Shown here piece by piece: positions 7,477 to 14,411 of a DNA stretch of 19,054 bases; position 1 is the stretch's first letter; every line of letters begins with the position of its first letter. Position numbers and translations under genes: made by a program. Origin of the DNA: SIG603 sp964369215 (lineage in GTDB: Bacteria > Bacillota > Clostridia > Oscillospirales > Acutalibacteraceae); the NCBI GenBank assembly GCA_964369215.1, contig CAYJEZ010000042.1, forward strand, positions 1-19,054, given 5' to 3'. Under the pieces are notes generated by a model, which had not been told where the DNA came from, searched no databases, and saw only the letters and a program-made list of their open reading frames with translations.

Positions 7477-8148
7477 ATGAGTAAAATACATATTTCTTTT
7501 GACGAGTTGTCTTATCATACTAATGAAGCAATTAAGACTTTAAGAAGTAATTTAACTTTTTGTCGTGAAGATAGAAAAGTAATAATTGTAACCAGTAGTA
7601 TAGCAGGAGAAGGGAAATCAAGTATTTCTCTAGACCTTGCAAAATCTTTGGCACAAATTAACAAAAAAGTGCTTTTGATAGATGCAGATATAAGAAAAAG
7701 CGTTTTTGTAAATAGATTGAAAACAGATGAACAAATAAAAGGACTGTCTCATTATCTTTCAGGACAAGGAACTGCCTCAGAGATAGTACATTCAACTAAT
7801 GTTAATTTTCTACACGCAGTCGTGTCAGGGCCAACTGTTTCTAATACTACTGAACTTTTAAGCGGTGAGAGATTTGATAAACTGATTGAAAGGTGTAGAA
7901 ACATTTTTGATTACGTTATTATAGATGCAGCACCTATTGGTTTGGTTATAGATGCGGCTATTATTGGTGAGAGATGTGACGGAGCGATTTATGTTATTGA
8001 ATCTGGTGCAATTAAATATTCTTTTGTTCAATCTTGTATAAGGCAGTTTAAGTCTAGTGGTACACCGATATTGGGTGTAGTTATTAATAAAGTAAATCAT
8101 AAAAAAGATAAAAAATACTACTCAAAGTATTATTCTAAATATCATTAA
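7477..8148 (+). CDS. CpsD/YwqD-type bacterial tyrosine kinase
   Basis: A cytoplasmic BY-kinase that works with the membrane CpsC-type protein and autophosphorylates a C-terminal tyrosine cluster to control polysaccharide assembly. The 223-aa protein has Walker A SSIAGEGKSS (40-49), Walker A' VLLIDADIRK (65-74) and Walker B YVIIDAAP (146-153). It ends in a tyrosine cluster, KKYYSKYYSKYH, with five Tyr (214, 215, 218, 219, 222). Ahead of TELLSG the usual proline-rich PPNP segment reads GPTVSNT instead. GAAAGGA lies upstream of the ATG. No terminator follows, so transcripts may run into the sugar transferase gene. Its stop codon overlaps the end of a short antisense ORF by four bases. Confidence 0.93.
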   Translation: MSKIHISFDELSYHTNEAIKTLRSNLTFCREDRKVIIVTSSIAGEGKSSISLDLAKSLAQINKKVLLIDADIRKSVFVNRLKTDEQIKGLSHYLSGQGTASEIVHSTNVNFLHAVVSGPTVSNTTELLSGERFDKLIERCRNIFDYVIIDAAPIGLVIDAAIIGERCDGAIYVIESGAIKYSFVQSCIRQFKSSGTPILGVVINKVNHKKDKKYYSKYYSKYH

Positions 8149-8219
8149 CCGCTCACAGCTATACAGCAATATATTGCTAACCCTAATGTAATTACAGTAC
8201 AAGCTATAATGAAAGACAT
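8145..8219 (-). CDS. possible 24-aa hydrophobic membrane peptide, antisense
   Basis: On the minus strand an ATG (8219-8217) is preceded by AAAGAGGTG six bases upstream, one of the better ribosome sites in the window. It opens a frame of 24 codons ending in TAA at 8147-8145. The peptide (MSFIIACTVITLG, then LAIYCCIAVSG) is almost one single membrane helix and has three Cys. I do not recognise it. It lies in the gap between the kinase and sugar transferase genes, antisense to them, and its stop overlaps the kinase stop. No convincing promoter is seen on the minus strand. It may be a small membrane protein, a type I toxin-like peptide or a chance ORF. Confidence 0.4.
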   Translation of the reverse strand: MSFIIACTVITLGLAIYCCIAVSG

Positions 8220-8298
8220 AATTTACACCTCTTTCGAAAAACATTGTTGTATCAGATACTGCTAATTATTTATTAATTATTTTTTGACGAGGTTTGTT

Positions 8299-8982
8299 AT
8301 GAAGGAACAGAAAACACACTACCAAACTGTCGATTTGTCGATTGAGGCTCAAGCAGCTATGCCTATACCTAGTCGTAGATGGTATTCATTTTTTAAAAGA
8401 ATTTTTGATATATTCTTTTCTTTATTCGGTTTAATTATTTTTTCTCCAATTTTTTTAATTTTAACTATTATTATTTTTATAGACGATCCACACGGCTCTC
8501 CTTTTTATGTTCAGTTGCGAGTAGGAAAAGGCGGACGTAAATTTAAGTTTTATAAATTTAGAAGTATGGTTATTGGGGCGGAGCAGATGTTAGACAAACT
8601 TCAACATAAAAATGAGGTTGTCGGACCAGCATTTAAGCTTAAAGAAGATCCAAGAATTACGAGAATAGGAAAGTTTATACGAAAAACCAGCATAGATGAG
8701 TTGCCACAGCTTTTCAATGTATTAAAGGGAGATATGAGCATTGTAGGCCCTAGACCTCCATTACCAAATGAAGTATTGATGTATACAGAAGATCAAAAAG
8801 TTAGGTTTTCAATAACACCAGGGCTAACTTGTTATTGGCAAATACAACCTAAACGAAACTCATTATCTTTTGACGAGTGGCTTTTACTTGATATAAAATA
8901 CATAAGAGAGCGAAACTTTCTTCTTGATTTGCGCATAATTATTTGTACTGTGGGCGCAGTATTAAGAATGGATGGGTTATAA
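8299..8982 (+). CDS. undecaprenyl-phosphate sugar phosphotransferase (short form)
   Basis: This membrane enzyme starts a glycan by moving a sugar-1-phosphate from a nucleotide sugar to undecaprenyl phosphate on the inner face of the membrane. The 227-aa protein is the short form: a membrane helix at about 35-61 and the catalytic domain, without the N-terminal multi-helix region of WbaP-type enzymes. Family motifs in order are KFYKFRSM, the DPRITRIGKFIRKTSIDELPQ block with the catalytic Asp-Glu pair (D133, E134), LKGDMSIVGPRPP, and PGLTCYWQI. A TTG at 8284 is in frame, but GAGG (8289-8292) lies six bases before ATG 8299, which is chosen. The sugar used cannot be told. It follows the kinase gene by 150 bases and is the last clear envelope gene of the block. 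Confidence 0.93.
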   Translation: MKEQKTHYQTVDLSIEAQAAMPIPSRRWYSFFKRIFDIFFSLFGLIIFSPIFLILTIIIFIDDPHGSPFYVQLRVGKGGRKFKFYKFRSMVIGAEQMLDKLQHKNEVVGPAFKLKEDPRITRIGKFIRKTSIDELPQLFNVLKGDMSIVGPRPPLPNEVLMYTEDQKVRFSITPGLTCYWQIQPKRNSLSFDEWLLLDIKYIRERNFLLDLRIIICTVGAVLRMDGL

Positions 8983-9091
8983 AAATCACTTATTTTATTA
9001 TTATGGTACGTAGTGTATTATTTATACACAAATATAAAAAGTTAGTTTTTTTAACTTAACAATGACAAAGAAAATGTAAGGAGGTTTTATA

Positions 9092-9277
9092 ATGGATATT
9101 GCTAGCGTAGGAAGTTTGAGTATTGCTAAAAGTTCAGCTGAATTACAGCAAAATGTGAGCATTGCCTTGCTAAAAAAAGCGATGGATATGTCAGAAGTGA
9201 CAAATGAAAACATGCTTAATATGATAGACTCAGCCTCTCAAGTTGCGCCTGGAAAGTTACTAGATATTCGCATTTAA
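9092..9277 (+). CDS. YjfB-family small protein (putative motility protein)
   Basis: A 61-aa protein that starts MDIASVG and ends LLDIRI, with a helical, Gln- and Met-rich middle (AELQQNVSIALLKKAMDMSE). This start, middle and end pattern matches the YjfB family, a set of small proteins common in flagellated Firmicutes and annotated as putative motility proteins; biochemical function is not established. An ideal AAGGAGGT (9078-9085) lies six bases before the ATG, so it is probably well translated. It stands alone between the sugar transferase gene and a phosphatase gene, followed by a strong hairpin. No other flagellar genes are in the window. Confidence 0.8.
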   Translation: MDIASVGSLSIAKSSAELQQNVSIALLKKAMDMSEVTNENMLNMIDSASQVAPGKLLDIRI

Positions 9278-9294
9278 TTTTTAAATAAGACAAT

Positions 9295-9328
9295 GATAAT
9301 TGGGAGGGGTATAACCCTCCCAATTATC
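9295..9328 (+). terminator. strong stem-loop after the YjfB-family gene, without a T run
   Basis: GATAATTGGGAGGG (9295-9308) and its perfect complement (9315-9328) form a 14-bp stem with a 6-base loop, 17 bases after the stop codon. The sequence after it (TGTATATATG) is not a proper T run, so it could be a weak terminator or an mRNA 3'-end stabiliser. Confidence 0.55.
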
Positions 9329-9454
9329 TGTATATATGAAAAGCTGGTTTGCGCTAAAAGGTGAAAATGACAGTATGATTATACCACTATACAGTGCTAG
9401 TTAACATAATTATCTAAAGAATATTCAATGAAAAATGAAGAAGTGGAGTTTGTT

Positions 9455-10039
9455 ATGGAGTTATACGTAGCAAGACATGGAGAAAGTGTATACAATTTAG
9501 AAGGTAGACTAACAGGCAAAGAGGCGAACTCGCCGCTTACACATAAAGGTAAGCTACAAGCGATAGAGTTAGGAAAAAGCATAGCAAGCTTAGAATTTGA
9601 TGCTATATATTGCAGCCCTTTAATCAGAGCGACTGAAACAGCAAAACTTGCTTTAAATGATTGTTGTGAATTAATTATTGATGAAAGGCTAGCTGAAATT
9701 TCATTAGGAGATATGAATGGTCTCACATTTGAAGAGGCACAACAAAAATACCCTGAGTCAGGGATGCTGTTTTTAACTGACCCTCTTTCTTATAAAACGC
9801 CTCCTAATGCTGAGAGTATTGAAAACATGATAAGTCGCATCGGCTCTTTTCTTGATGACTTGGCGAAGCAAAGTTATAAGAGAGTATTTGTGCAAGCACA
9901 TGGTTACGTGCTTCGTGTTATGTATTCATGCTGTTTTGACAAGAGTGTTGAATCGGTTTCTAAAGCACCTATTTATCCAAACTGTGCATTAGTACACTTT
10001 ACATATAACAATGGCAAATGGCAAGTAAACGGTGATTGA
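9455..10039 (+). CDS. histidine phosphatase family protein (phosphoglycerate mutase-like)
   Basis: A 194-aa cytoplasmic member of the histidine phosphatase superfamily, which transfers phosphate through a catalytic histidine. Visible active-site residues are RHGE (R7, H8, E10), R58 in CSPLIRATETA, E81 in LAEISLGDMNG and the second His149 in QAHGY. The size and the LGDMNG variant of the usual xGxWEG segment suggest a broad-specificity phosphatase (PhoE/CobC-like) rather than a glycolytic mutase, but the substrate cannot be told. An ATG at 9428 is in frame, but GGAG (9445-9448) lies six bases before ATG 9455 and the first beta strand begins there, so 9455 is chosen. It converges on nrdR with a shared terminator between them. 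Confidence 0.88.
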   Translation: MELYVARHGESVYNLEGRLTGKEANSPLTHKGKLQAIELGKSIASLEFDAIYCSPLIRATETAKLALNDCCELIIDERLAEISLGDMNGLTFEEAQQKYPESGMLFLTDPLSYKTPPNAESIENMISRIGSFLDDLAKQSYKRVFVQAHGYVLRVMYSCCFDKSVESVSKAPIYPNCALVHFTYNNGKWQVNGD

Positions 10040-10064
10040 GCAACGAATAAACCAATTATAATAA

Positions 10065-10102
10065 AATAAGCGGTTGTGTTAATTTTAACACAACCGCTTA
10101 TT
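10065..10102. terminator. bidirectional terminator between the phosphatase gene and nrdR
   Basis: An 18-base arm (10065-10082, core AAGCGGTTGTGTTAA) is perfectly complementary to 10085-10102. On the minus strand the stem is followed by a T-rich stretch (TTATTTTATTATAATT), a good terminator for nrdR. On the plus strand only TTATT follows. Confidence 0.85.
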
Positions 10103-10115
10103 GAATTTCAAAACG

Positions 10116-10577
10116 TTACAATTGCTTATTATTAATAATCTTGTTAAGCTCGTCCATAAACGTGTTAATATCCTTAAATTGCCTATAAACCGAAGCGAAA
10201 CGTACATAAGCAACCTCGTCTACGTTCTTTAGTTTCTCCATAGCAAACGTTCCTATCATATGTGACGGAACTTCTCTATCAAGAGAGTTTTGAAGCAAAT
10301 ACTCTATTTCGTCTACAATGTTCTCAAGTGTAGCAGTTGGAACAGGTCGTTTTTCACACGCTTTAAGTAAGCCGTTCAATAGTTTGTTTCTGTCAAAAGT
10401 CTCGCGAGATTTATCCTTTTTAATAACAACTATTGGAATTGACTCAATAATCTCATATGTAGTAAATCGTTTGGTGCATTTAAGGCACTCTCTACGTCTT
10501 CTGATTCTCTGAAATTCATCTGTAGGACGCGAGTCTATAACCTTGCTCTCCTCGTAATTACAAAATGGACATTTCAT
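10116..10577 (-). CDS. nrdR: transcriptional repressor NrdR
   Basis: NrdR is an ATP/dATP-sensing repressor of ribonucleotide reductase genes. The 153-aa protein has the usual length and layout: a zinc ribbon with Cys3, Cys6, Cys31 and Cys34, the DSRPTDEFQRIRRRREC segment between the pairs, and an ATP-cone domain from about 49 to 139 (VVIKKDKSRETFDRNKL and VRFASVYRQFKD are typical). GGAGGT lies six bases before the ATG. No ribonucleotide reductase gene is in the window. A well-matched promoter lies at 10646-10674, and the 5' leader has a small hairpin. The gene follows spoIIE on the same strand but has its own promoter. Confidence 0.97.
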   Translation of the reverse strand: MKCPFCNYEESKVIDSRPTDEFQRIRRRRECLKCTKRFTTYEIIESIPIVVIKKDKSRETFDRNKLLNGLLKACEKRPVPTATLENIVDEIEYLLQNSLDREVPSHMIGTFAMEKLKNVDEVAYVRFASVYRQFKDINTFMDELNKIINNKQL

Positions 10578-10645
10578 TTAAGGACCTCCATATTATTAAG
10601 GTTTTGTCACTTGATTAACCAATGATAAAAGATTGGTATGAGGTT

Positions 10646-10674
10646 ATTATACCTAAGTTTTGTCAAAAAATCAA
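10646..10674 (-). promoter_or_regulatory. sigma-A promoter of nrdR
   Basis: On the minus strand: TTGATT (10674-10669), a 17-base spacer and a perfect TATAAT (10651-10646). Transcription would start near 10639, at the edge of an ACCAAT/ATTGGT inverted repeat (10618-10623 and 10632-10637) that would form a hairpin at the mRNA 5' end. An overlapping TTGACA is spaced only 9 bases from the -10 and is not the likely -35. Confidence 0.65.
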
Positions 10675-10803
10675 GCGATATCTTATATATAACAGATTTA
10701 TTCCCTAAAAATACTAATTATAGTTACTTTTTTAACTTAGCTTACCCTATTTTGTATTTAAAATCTTTGCTTTTGTGGGGTTGTAAAACAATTTAAACCG
10801 TAT

Positions 10804-13194
10804 TTACTCAAATTTGCTTTCATCTTCGCCACCTATAATAATTACAAGGGCACTAATATCATCTCTCCTGCCGTCATTTCTGCTTTTTTTAGCTTGGCCT
10901 ACAATGTCTTTTGCTAGTTTTTCCGGGTCATTATCAGAATACCCTTCTACAGTTTCACAAACCCAGTCGTGACCACAAACAGTAACTCCATCCGACATCA
11001 AAACAATAATGTCACCCTTTTTAAAACTATCACTAAAAACGGCAAACTCCACTTCTTTCATTATTCCTACCGGTAGAGAGTCTCTTTCAACATATTGCGC
11101 GTACTTACCTTTTCTAATTACTGAACCTGTAGCACCTGCTTTTCTAAATTCACATTTTCCTGAGAATAAATCAAAAGCAGCAATATCCATAGTGGCTAAA
11201 GTTTCTTCTTCGCTTTTTGACATAAGTGCAGAGTTTACTAGCCTTAGTACAGTTTCATAGCCGATACCTGCTTTTAACAAAATCTCTGTTATTGAACAAG
11301 CCATTGTTCCGTCTACTGCTGCCATTCCGCCTGTACCCATTCCGTCGCTTACAAGAGCTATGTATCTGCCTTGTCCGTCGTAAAAACCTACAACGCTGTC
11401 ACCGCAAAAGTTGCCAGCGCTTTCTTGTGCAATGCCTACTTTCACATCTAATAGAGGTTTTTGGCACATTTGAATTTTGCATCTTTCCTCGGTATTACTA
11501 ATACAAGGCAGTGCGAAAACTCTGCCACAAGCTTTTGATATTTCTCTTGTCAGTCTAGTCTTGTTAAGCCCATTTAACTGAGCTTTTGTAAGCTCTGCCT
11601 CTACTGTCATTCTTCCGTGATTGTCAGTGCGACAACATACATCAATTGGGTATATATCATAATTTTTAAATACTGCTGATATTCTTTGAGAAGCCTCTTC
11701 ATCAAAGTTTCTGTATAGAGAGAATTCTTTTGCCAAGTCTTCAAGCATTGCAGAGGTTATTTTAAATTGCTCTTCTGCTATATCTCTAACTTGAGCAGCT
11801 CTGATTTCAGCTGCTTGTTTATTCATGTAGTTTTTGTAGAACTTATTGACCGATTCTCGCATTTCACCAATTCTACCGCAACGCTCTTTCAAATAAGGTT
11901 TGAAATCGTCGGTTTTTACTTTGCCCTTACCTTTTAAAACCGGAGTTAACGATGAAAATGCTATTATAGTAGCTTGTCTGTCTTTCTTCCAACAAACAGC
12001 ACGCATACTACAGCCTGCACATATCTCGCTTGCAGATTTATTATATACTTGCCCTATATTTGCCTTGCTGCTTTTAGCCAATTTCTCAGAGATTTCGTTT
12101 ACATTACCAGAGACGTCTGATAAAGCGTTTGACGCGTGCTTTAACCTTAATAATATATTATTTTTGATAGCTGCCCCTGATAAACTCTCTTTTTTTAAAC
12201 TGAACATATTACTGAGAAATTTGCTTTTTGGAATAAACATATATCCAATACTTGCTATTGCTACTTCAATAGCTGAGGTTAACAGGCTTTGTTCATTTCC
12301 AAGGCTTAGACCTGCAATTCCATGCGCTACAATAAATGCTACTATAGAGCTCGCCTTACCTACTGAGGCGAATATGCCTGCCATTAAACCTCCAAGACCA
12401 TATGCACCAGATAAGTAAGATAAACCAACACTTGACAAACCTACAATTGCTCCTATGCTTACGCCAGATACAGCACCGCCTGCAATACCACCGTTACCGG
12501 CACAGAGCAAAATAACTAGCACCATAAGCATTCTACCTATAGATACACCAAAAATATCAAAATTATTAAATGATAAAATAAGTACTGACAAACTAACTGA
12601 TATGCATGCTAAGTCGGTGGTGTCAAACATTCCACGCATTTTTTTATTGTATAAAAGATAAATAGTTCGAGAGAAGAAGAAAGATGCTCCTGCTGCCATA
12701 AGAGATTCTGCCAAGTACATAGCCGCTAAATTTGGCATAGAGTTATTTATAAGTACCATGGTAAGCCCAGTGCTTATAAGTGGCAAAAAGCTGACAATTG
12801 GTGCGTATAAAATATTTGTGTTAACTTTTTTTACCTCGCTTAAAGCCCAACGTATTGCTCCTAGCGCAAGTAGGGCAGCCATATACCTAAAAGGCATATA
12901 TACTGGTGAGGGCAACATATAACCTATTAACCCTCCTATTACAGCCGCCCACAAGCCTTTTTTTGGTACAGATGCAGCGAAAGCTATTGTAAATGGTGCG
13001 TAGTTTCCGAACACCATAGCTTGAGTGCTTATGAATCCCCCAAAAAAGCTTATCATAGCCCAAATAATACTATCCGCAAGTATGTTAGGCAAAATATCTA
13101 AGAATTTTTCTTGTGCCTTTCTATAAAGCACATGCAAAGTTTTTTCTTGCAAAATGTACACCGCCAATCTTTTATTATATGATTTTGTAAGCAT
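10804..13194 (-). CDS. spoIIE: stage II sporulation protein E (PP2C serine phosphatase)
   Basis: SpoIIE sits at the polar septum in early sporulation and dephosphorylates SpoIIAA, which releases sigma F in the forespore. The 796-aa protein is close to the usual length and has all three parts: an N-terminal multi-helix membrane domain (about 40-325), a central regulatory region with the cysteine motif CAGCSMRAVCW (392-402) seen across SpoIIE proteins, and a C-terminal PP2C phosphatase (about 585-790). Metal-binding Asp residues are visible in LVSDGMGTGG (D617), LMSDGV (D734) and RRDDISALV (D778, D779). A GTAGGT ribosome site lies before the ATG. No clear terminator is seen between it and nrdR. 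Its presence shows the organism can probably form endospores. Confidence 0.97.
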   Translation of the reverse strand: MLTKSYNKRLAVYILQEKTLHVLYRKAQEKFLDILPNILADSIIWAMISFFGGFISTQAMVFGNYAPFTIAFAASVPKKGLWAAVIGGLIGYMLPSPVYMPFRYMAALLALGAIRWALSEVKKVNTNILYAPIVSFLPLISTGLTMVLINNSMPNLAAMYLAESLMAAGASFFFSRTIYLLYNKKMRGMFDTTDLACISVSLSVLILSFNNFDIFGVSIGRMLMVLVILLCAGNGGIAGGAVSGVSIGAIVGLSSVGLSYLSGAYGLGGLMAGIFASVGKASSIVAFIVAHGIAGLSLGNEQSLLTSAIEVAIASIGYMFIPKSKFLSNMFSLKKESLSGAAIKNNILLRLKHASNALSDVSGNVNEISEKLAKSSKANIGQVYNKSASEICAGCSMRAVCWKKDRQATIIAFSSLTPVLKGKGKVKTDDFKPYLKERCGRIGEMRESVNKFYKNYMNKQAAEIRAAQVRDIAEEQFKITSAMLEDLAKEFSLYRNFDEEASQRISAVFKNYDIYPIDVCCRTDNHGRMTVEAELTKAQLNGLNKTRLTREISKACGRVFALPCISNTEERCKIQMCQKPLLDVKVGIAQESAGNFCGDSVVGFYDGQGRYIALVSDGMGTGGMAAVDGTMACSITEILLKAGIGYETVLRLVNSALMSKSEEETLATMDIAAFDLFSGKCEFRKAGATGSVIRKGKYAQYVERDSLPVGIMKEVEFAVFSDSFKKGDIIVLMSDGVTVCGHDWVCETVEGYSDNDPEKLAKDIVGQAKKSRNDGRRDDISALVIIIGGEDESKFE

Positions 13195-13436
13195 TATTAT
13201 ACCTACAAATTAATAAAAGTATTGTCTTTTTGTGCTGTTCATTTTTGTCGCTTTTATGAGCAATTAGTTTATTTTTGAATGCTAATAGCTTAATGTCTCG
13301 TTATTAGTAGAATAAAAATATAAAAAAGTAAATGGTAGTGTTTTTGCTTCAATATTAATTTTTGTATTTTACTGTAGTAAAAAATATTACAAAATATGAT
13401 GAAAAATAATAATTTATCTGGATATAGATTGTTAAG

Positions 13437-13465
13437 TTGAATGTTTTAAAATGCTTTGCTATATA
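13437..13465 (+). promoter_or_regulatory. upstream tandem promoter before ppa
   Basis: TTGAAT (13437-13442), a 17-base spacer and TATATA (13460-13465), with TGC directly before the -10 (extended -10 pattern). Confidence 0.45.
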
Positions 13466-13468
13466 TGC

Positions 13469-13497
13469 TTGAAAAAACCACTTTTTTTTGGTACAAT
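13469..13497 (+). promoter_or_regulatory. downstream tandem promoter before ppa
   Basis: TTGAAA (13469-13474), a 17-base spacer and TACAAT (13492-13497). A transcript from here would start near 13504 and meet the hairpin at 13563 after about 60 bases. Confidence 0.6.
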
Positions 13498-13562
13498 GAT
13501 TATATATAGTAATTTAACTTGATGAATTAACAGAACCAAAGTAAAAAACCGTATATATTTAT

Positions 13563-13594
13563 AGTCAAATTAATATTTGACTTTTTAGTTTTTT
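13563..13594 (+). terminator. terminator-like hairpin in the ppa leader (attenuator or small RNA end)
   Basis: AGTCAAAT (13563-13570) pairs perfectly with ATTTGACT (13575-13582) around a 4-base loop and is followed by TTTTAGTTTTTT. It is AT-rich and so only moderately stable. It lies between the best promoter and the ppa start codon, in the right orientation to stop transcription before ppa. Confidence 0.5.
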
Positions 13595-13676
13595 GCTTGA
13601 TTACTGTAGTGTGTTCTAAGTTTAGTGACTATAAAAGAAAAAAGTTTTATTATTTGCTAGAAAGGGTGACATATTA

Positions 13677-14216
13677 ATGAATATTTGGCATGATACAGAT
13701 GAAAAAGATATAACTAAACAAGAGTTTACCGCAGTAATAGAGATAACTGCAGGTAGTAAAAAGAAGTATGAGCTTGATAAGAAAACCGGCTTGCTTAAGC
13801 TCGATAGAATTTTACATACTTCAACCCATTACCCTTGGAACTATGGGTTTATTCCAAGAACATACGCTGAGGACTCTGACCCGCTTGATGTACTGGTTTT
13901 ATGTACAGAGGCTATTGACCCACTTGTAATGGTGAAGTCGTACCCAATAGGTGTTTTAAGAATGACAGATAACGACGAGTGTGACGACAAGATTATTGCT
14001 ATTCCTTGTAAAGACCCTACATGGAATTTTTATAAAGAGATTACACAGCTGCCACCACATATATTGCAAGAGATAATGCACTTTTTTGAGGTGTACAAAG
14101 CACTTGAGAATAAAGAGACAGCTATTAGTGAGATGTTAAACAAAGAAGAAGCTATGAATATTATTGAGCAGTCTATGGAGAGATATTTGGTGCATTTTTG
14201 TGGTAAGTCTAAATAA
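13677..14216 (+). CDS. ppa: family I inorganic pyrophosphatase
   Basis: This soluble enzyme hydrolyses pyrophosphate to two phosphates and drives biosynthesis of nucleic acids and other polymers. The 179-aa protein matches the family I length. The signature DSDPLDV (D66-V72) is present, with the THYPWNYGFIPRTY segment before it and the metal-binding MTDNDECDDK region (D98, D103, K105) after it. The ATG at 13677 follows AAGGGTG. The gene lies behind two candidate promoters and a terminator-like hairpin. Clostridia often use family II (DHH) or membrane pyrophosphatases, so a family I enzyme is worth noting but not unusual. The MATE gene downstream has its own promoter. Confidence 0.96.
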   Translation: MNIWHDTDEKDITKQEFTAVIEITAGSKKKYELDKKTGLLKLDRILHTSTHYPWNYGFIPRTYAEDSDPLDVLVLCTEAIDPLVMVKSYPIGVLRMTDNDECDDKIIAIPCKDPTWNFYKEITQLPPHILQEIMHFFEVYKALENKETAISEMLNKEEAMNIIEQSMERYLVHFCGKSK

Positions 14217-14329
14217 AGCGATTTTTTGGTGATGATTATTTTGTGGTATCATTGTGTAATCATCCAAAAGATAATCTAGTCAAAAAACTTCAAAATTATC
14301 AAAGAAATACTTACAAGAACTTTAGTTTA

Positions 14330-14358
14330 TTGATTTGTAAGCAGAGACTTGTTATAAT
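14330..14358 (+). promoter_or_regulatory. sigma-A promoter of the MATE transporter gene
   Basis: TTGATT (14330-14335), a 17-base spacer and a perfect TATAAT (14353-14358), giving a leader of about 45 bases. Upstream, GATGATTA (14231-14238) and TAATCATC (14257-14264) form an inverted repeat after ppa, without a T run. Confidence 0.65.
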
Positions 14359-14411
14359 TTTGTAGCTGTTTGACTATATAGGTAGAATTCTATAATGGGG
14401 GTTGTATTGAA

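Larger units (their letters stand above)
13195..13676. other. 482-base divergent intergenic region between spoIIE and ppa
   Basis: No protein gene is visible here. On the plus strand it holds two tandem sigma-A-like promoters (13437-13465 and 13469-13497) and then a terminator-like hairpin (13563-13594) before ppa. On the spoIIE side, TTTTTGTCGC (13242-13251; GCGACAAAAA on the spoIIE strand) loosely resembles a Spo0A box (consensus TTTGTCRAAA). That would fit known Spo0A control of spoIIE in Bacillus, but the match is partial and no clear spoIIE promoter is seen. Confidence 0.6.

Noticed and set aside
11900..12418. 172-codon open frame on the plus strand inside spoIIE (others at 11009-11260, 11226-11501 and 12455-12661)
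   Set aside because: They are antisense to a clear, full-length SpoIIE, have no family features or good ribosome sites, and are explained by the mirror of its codons.
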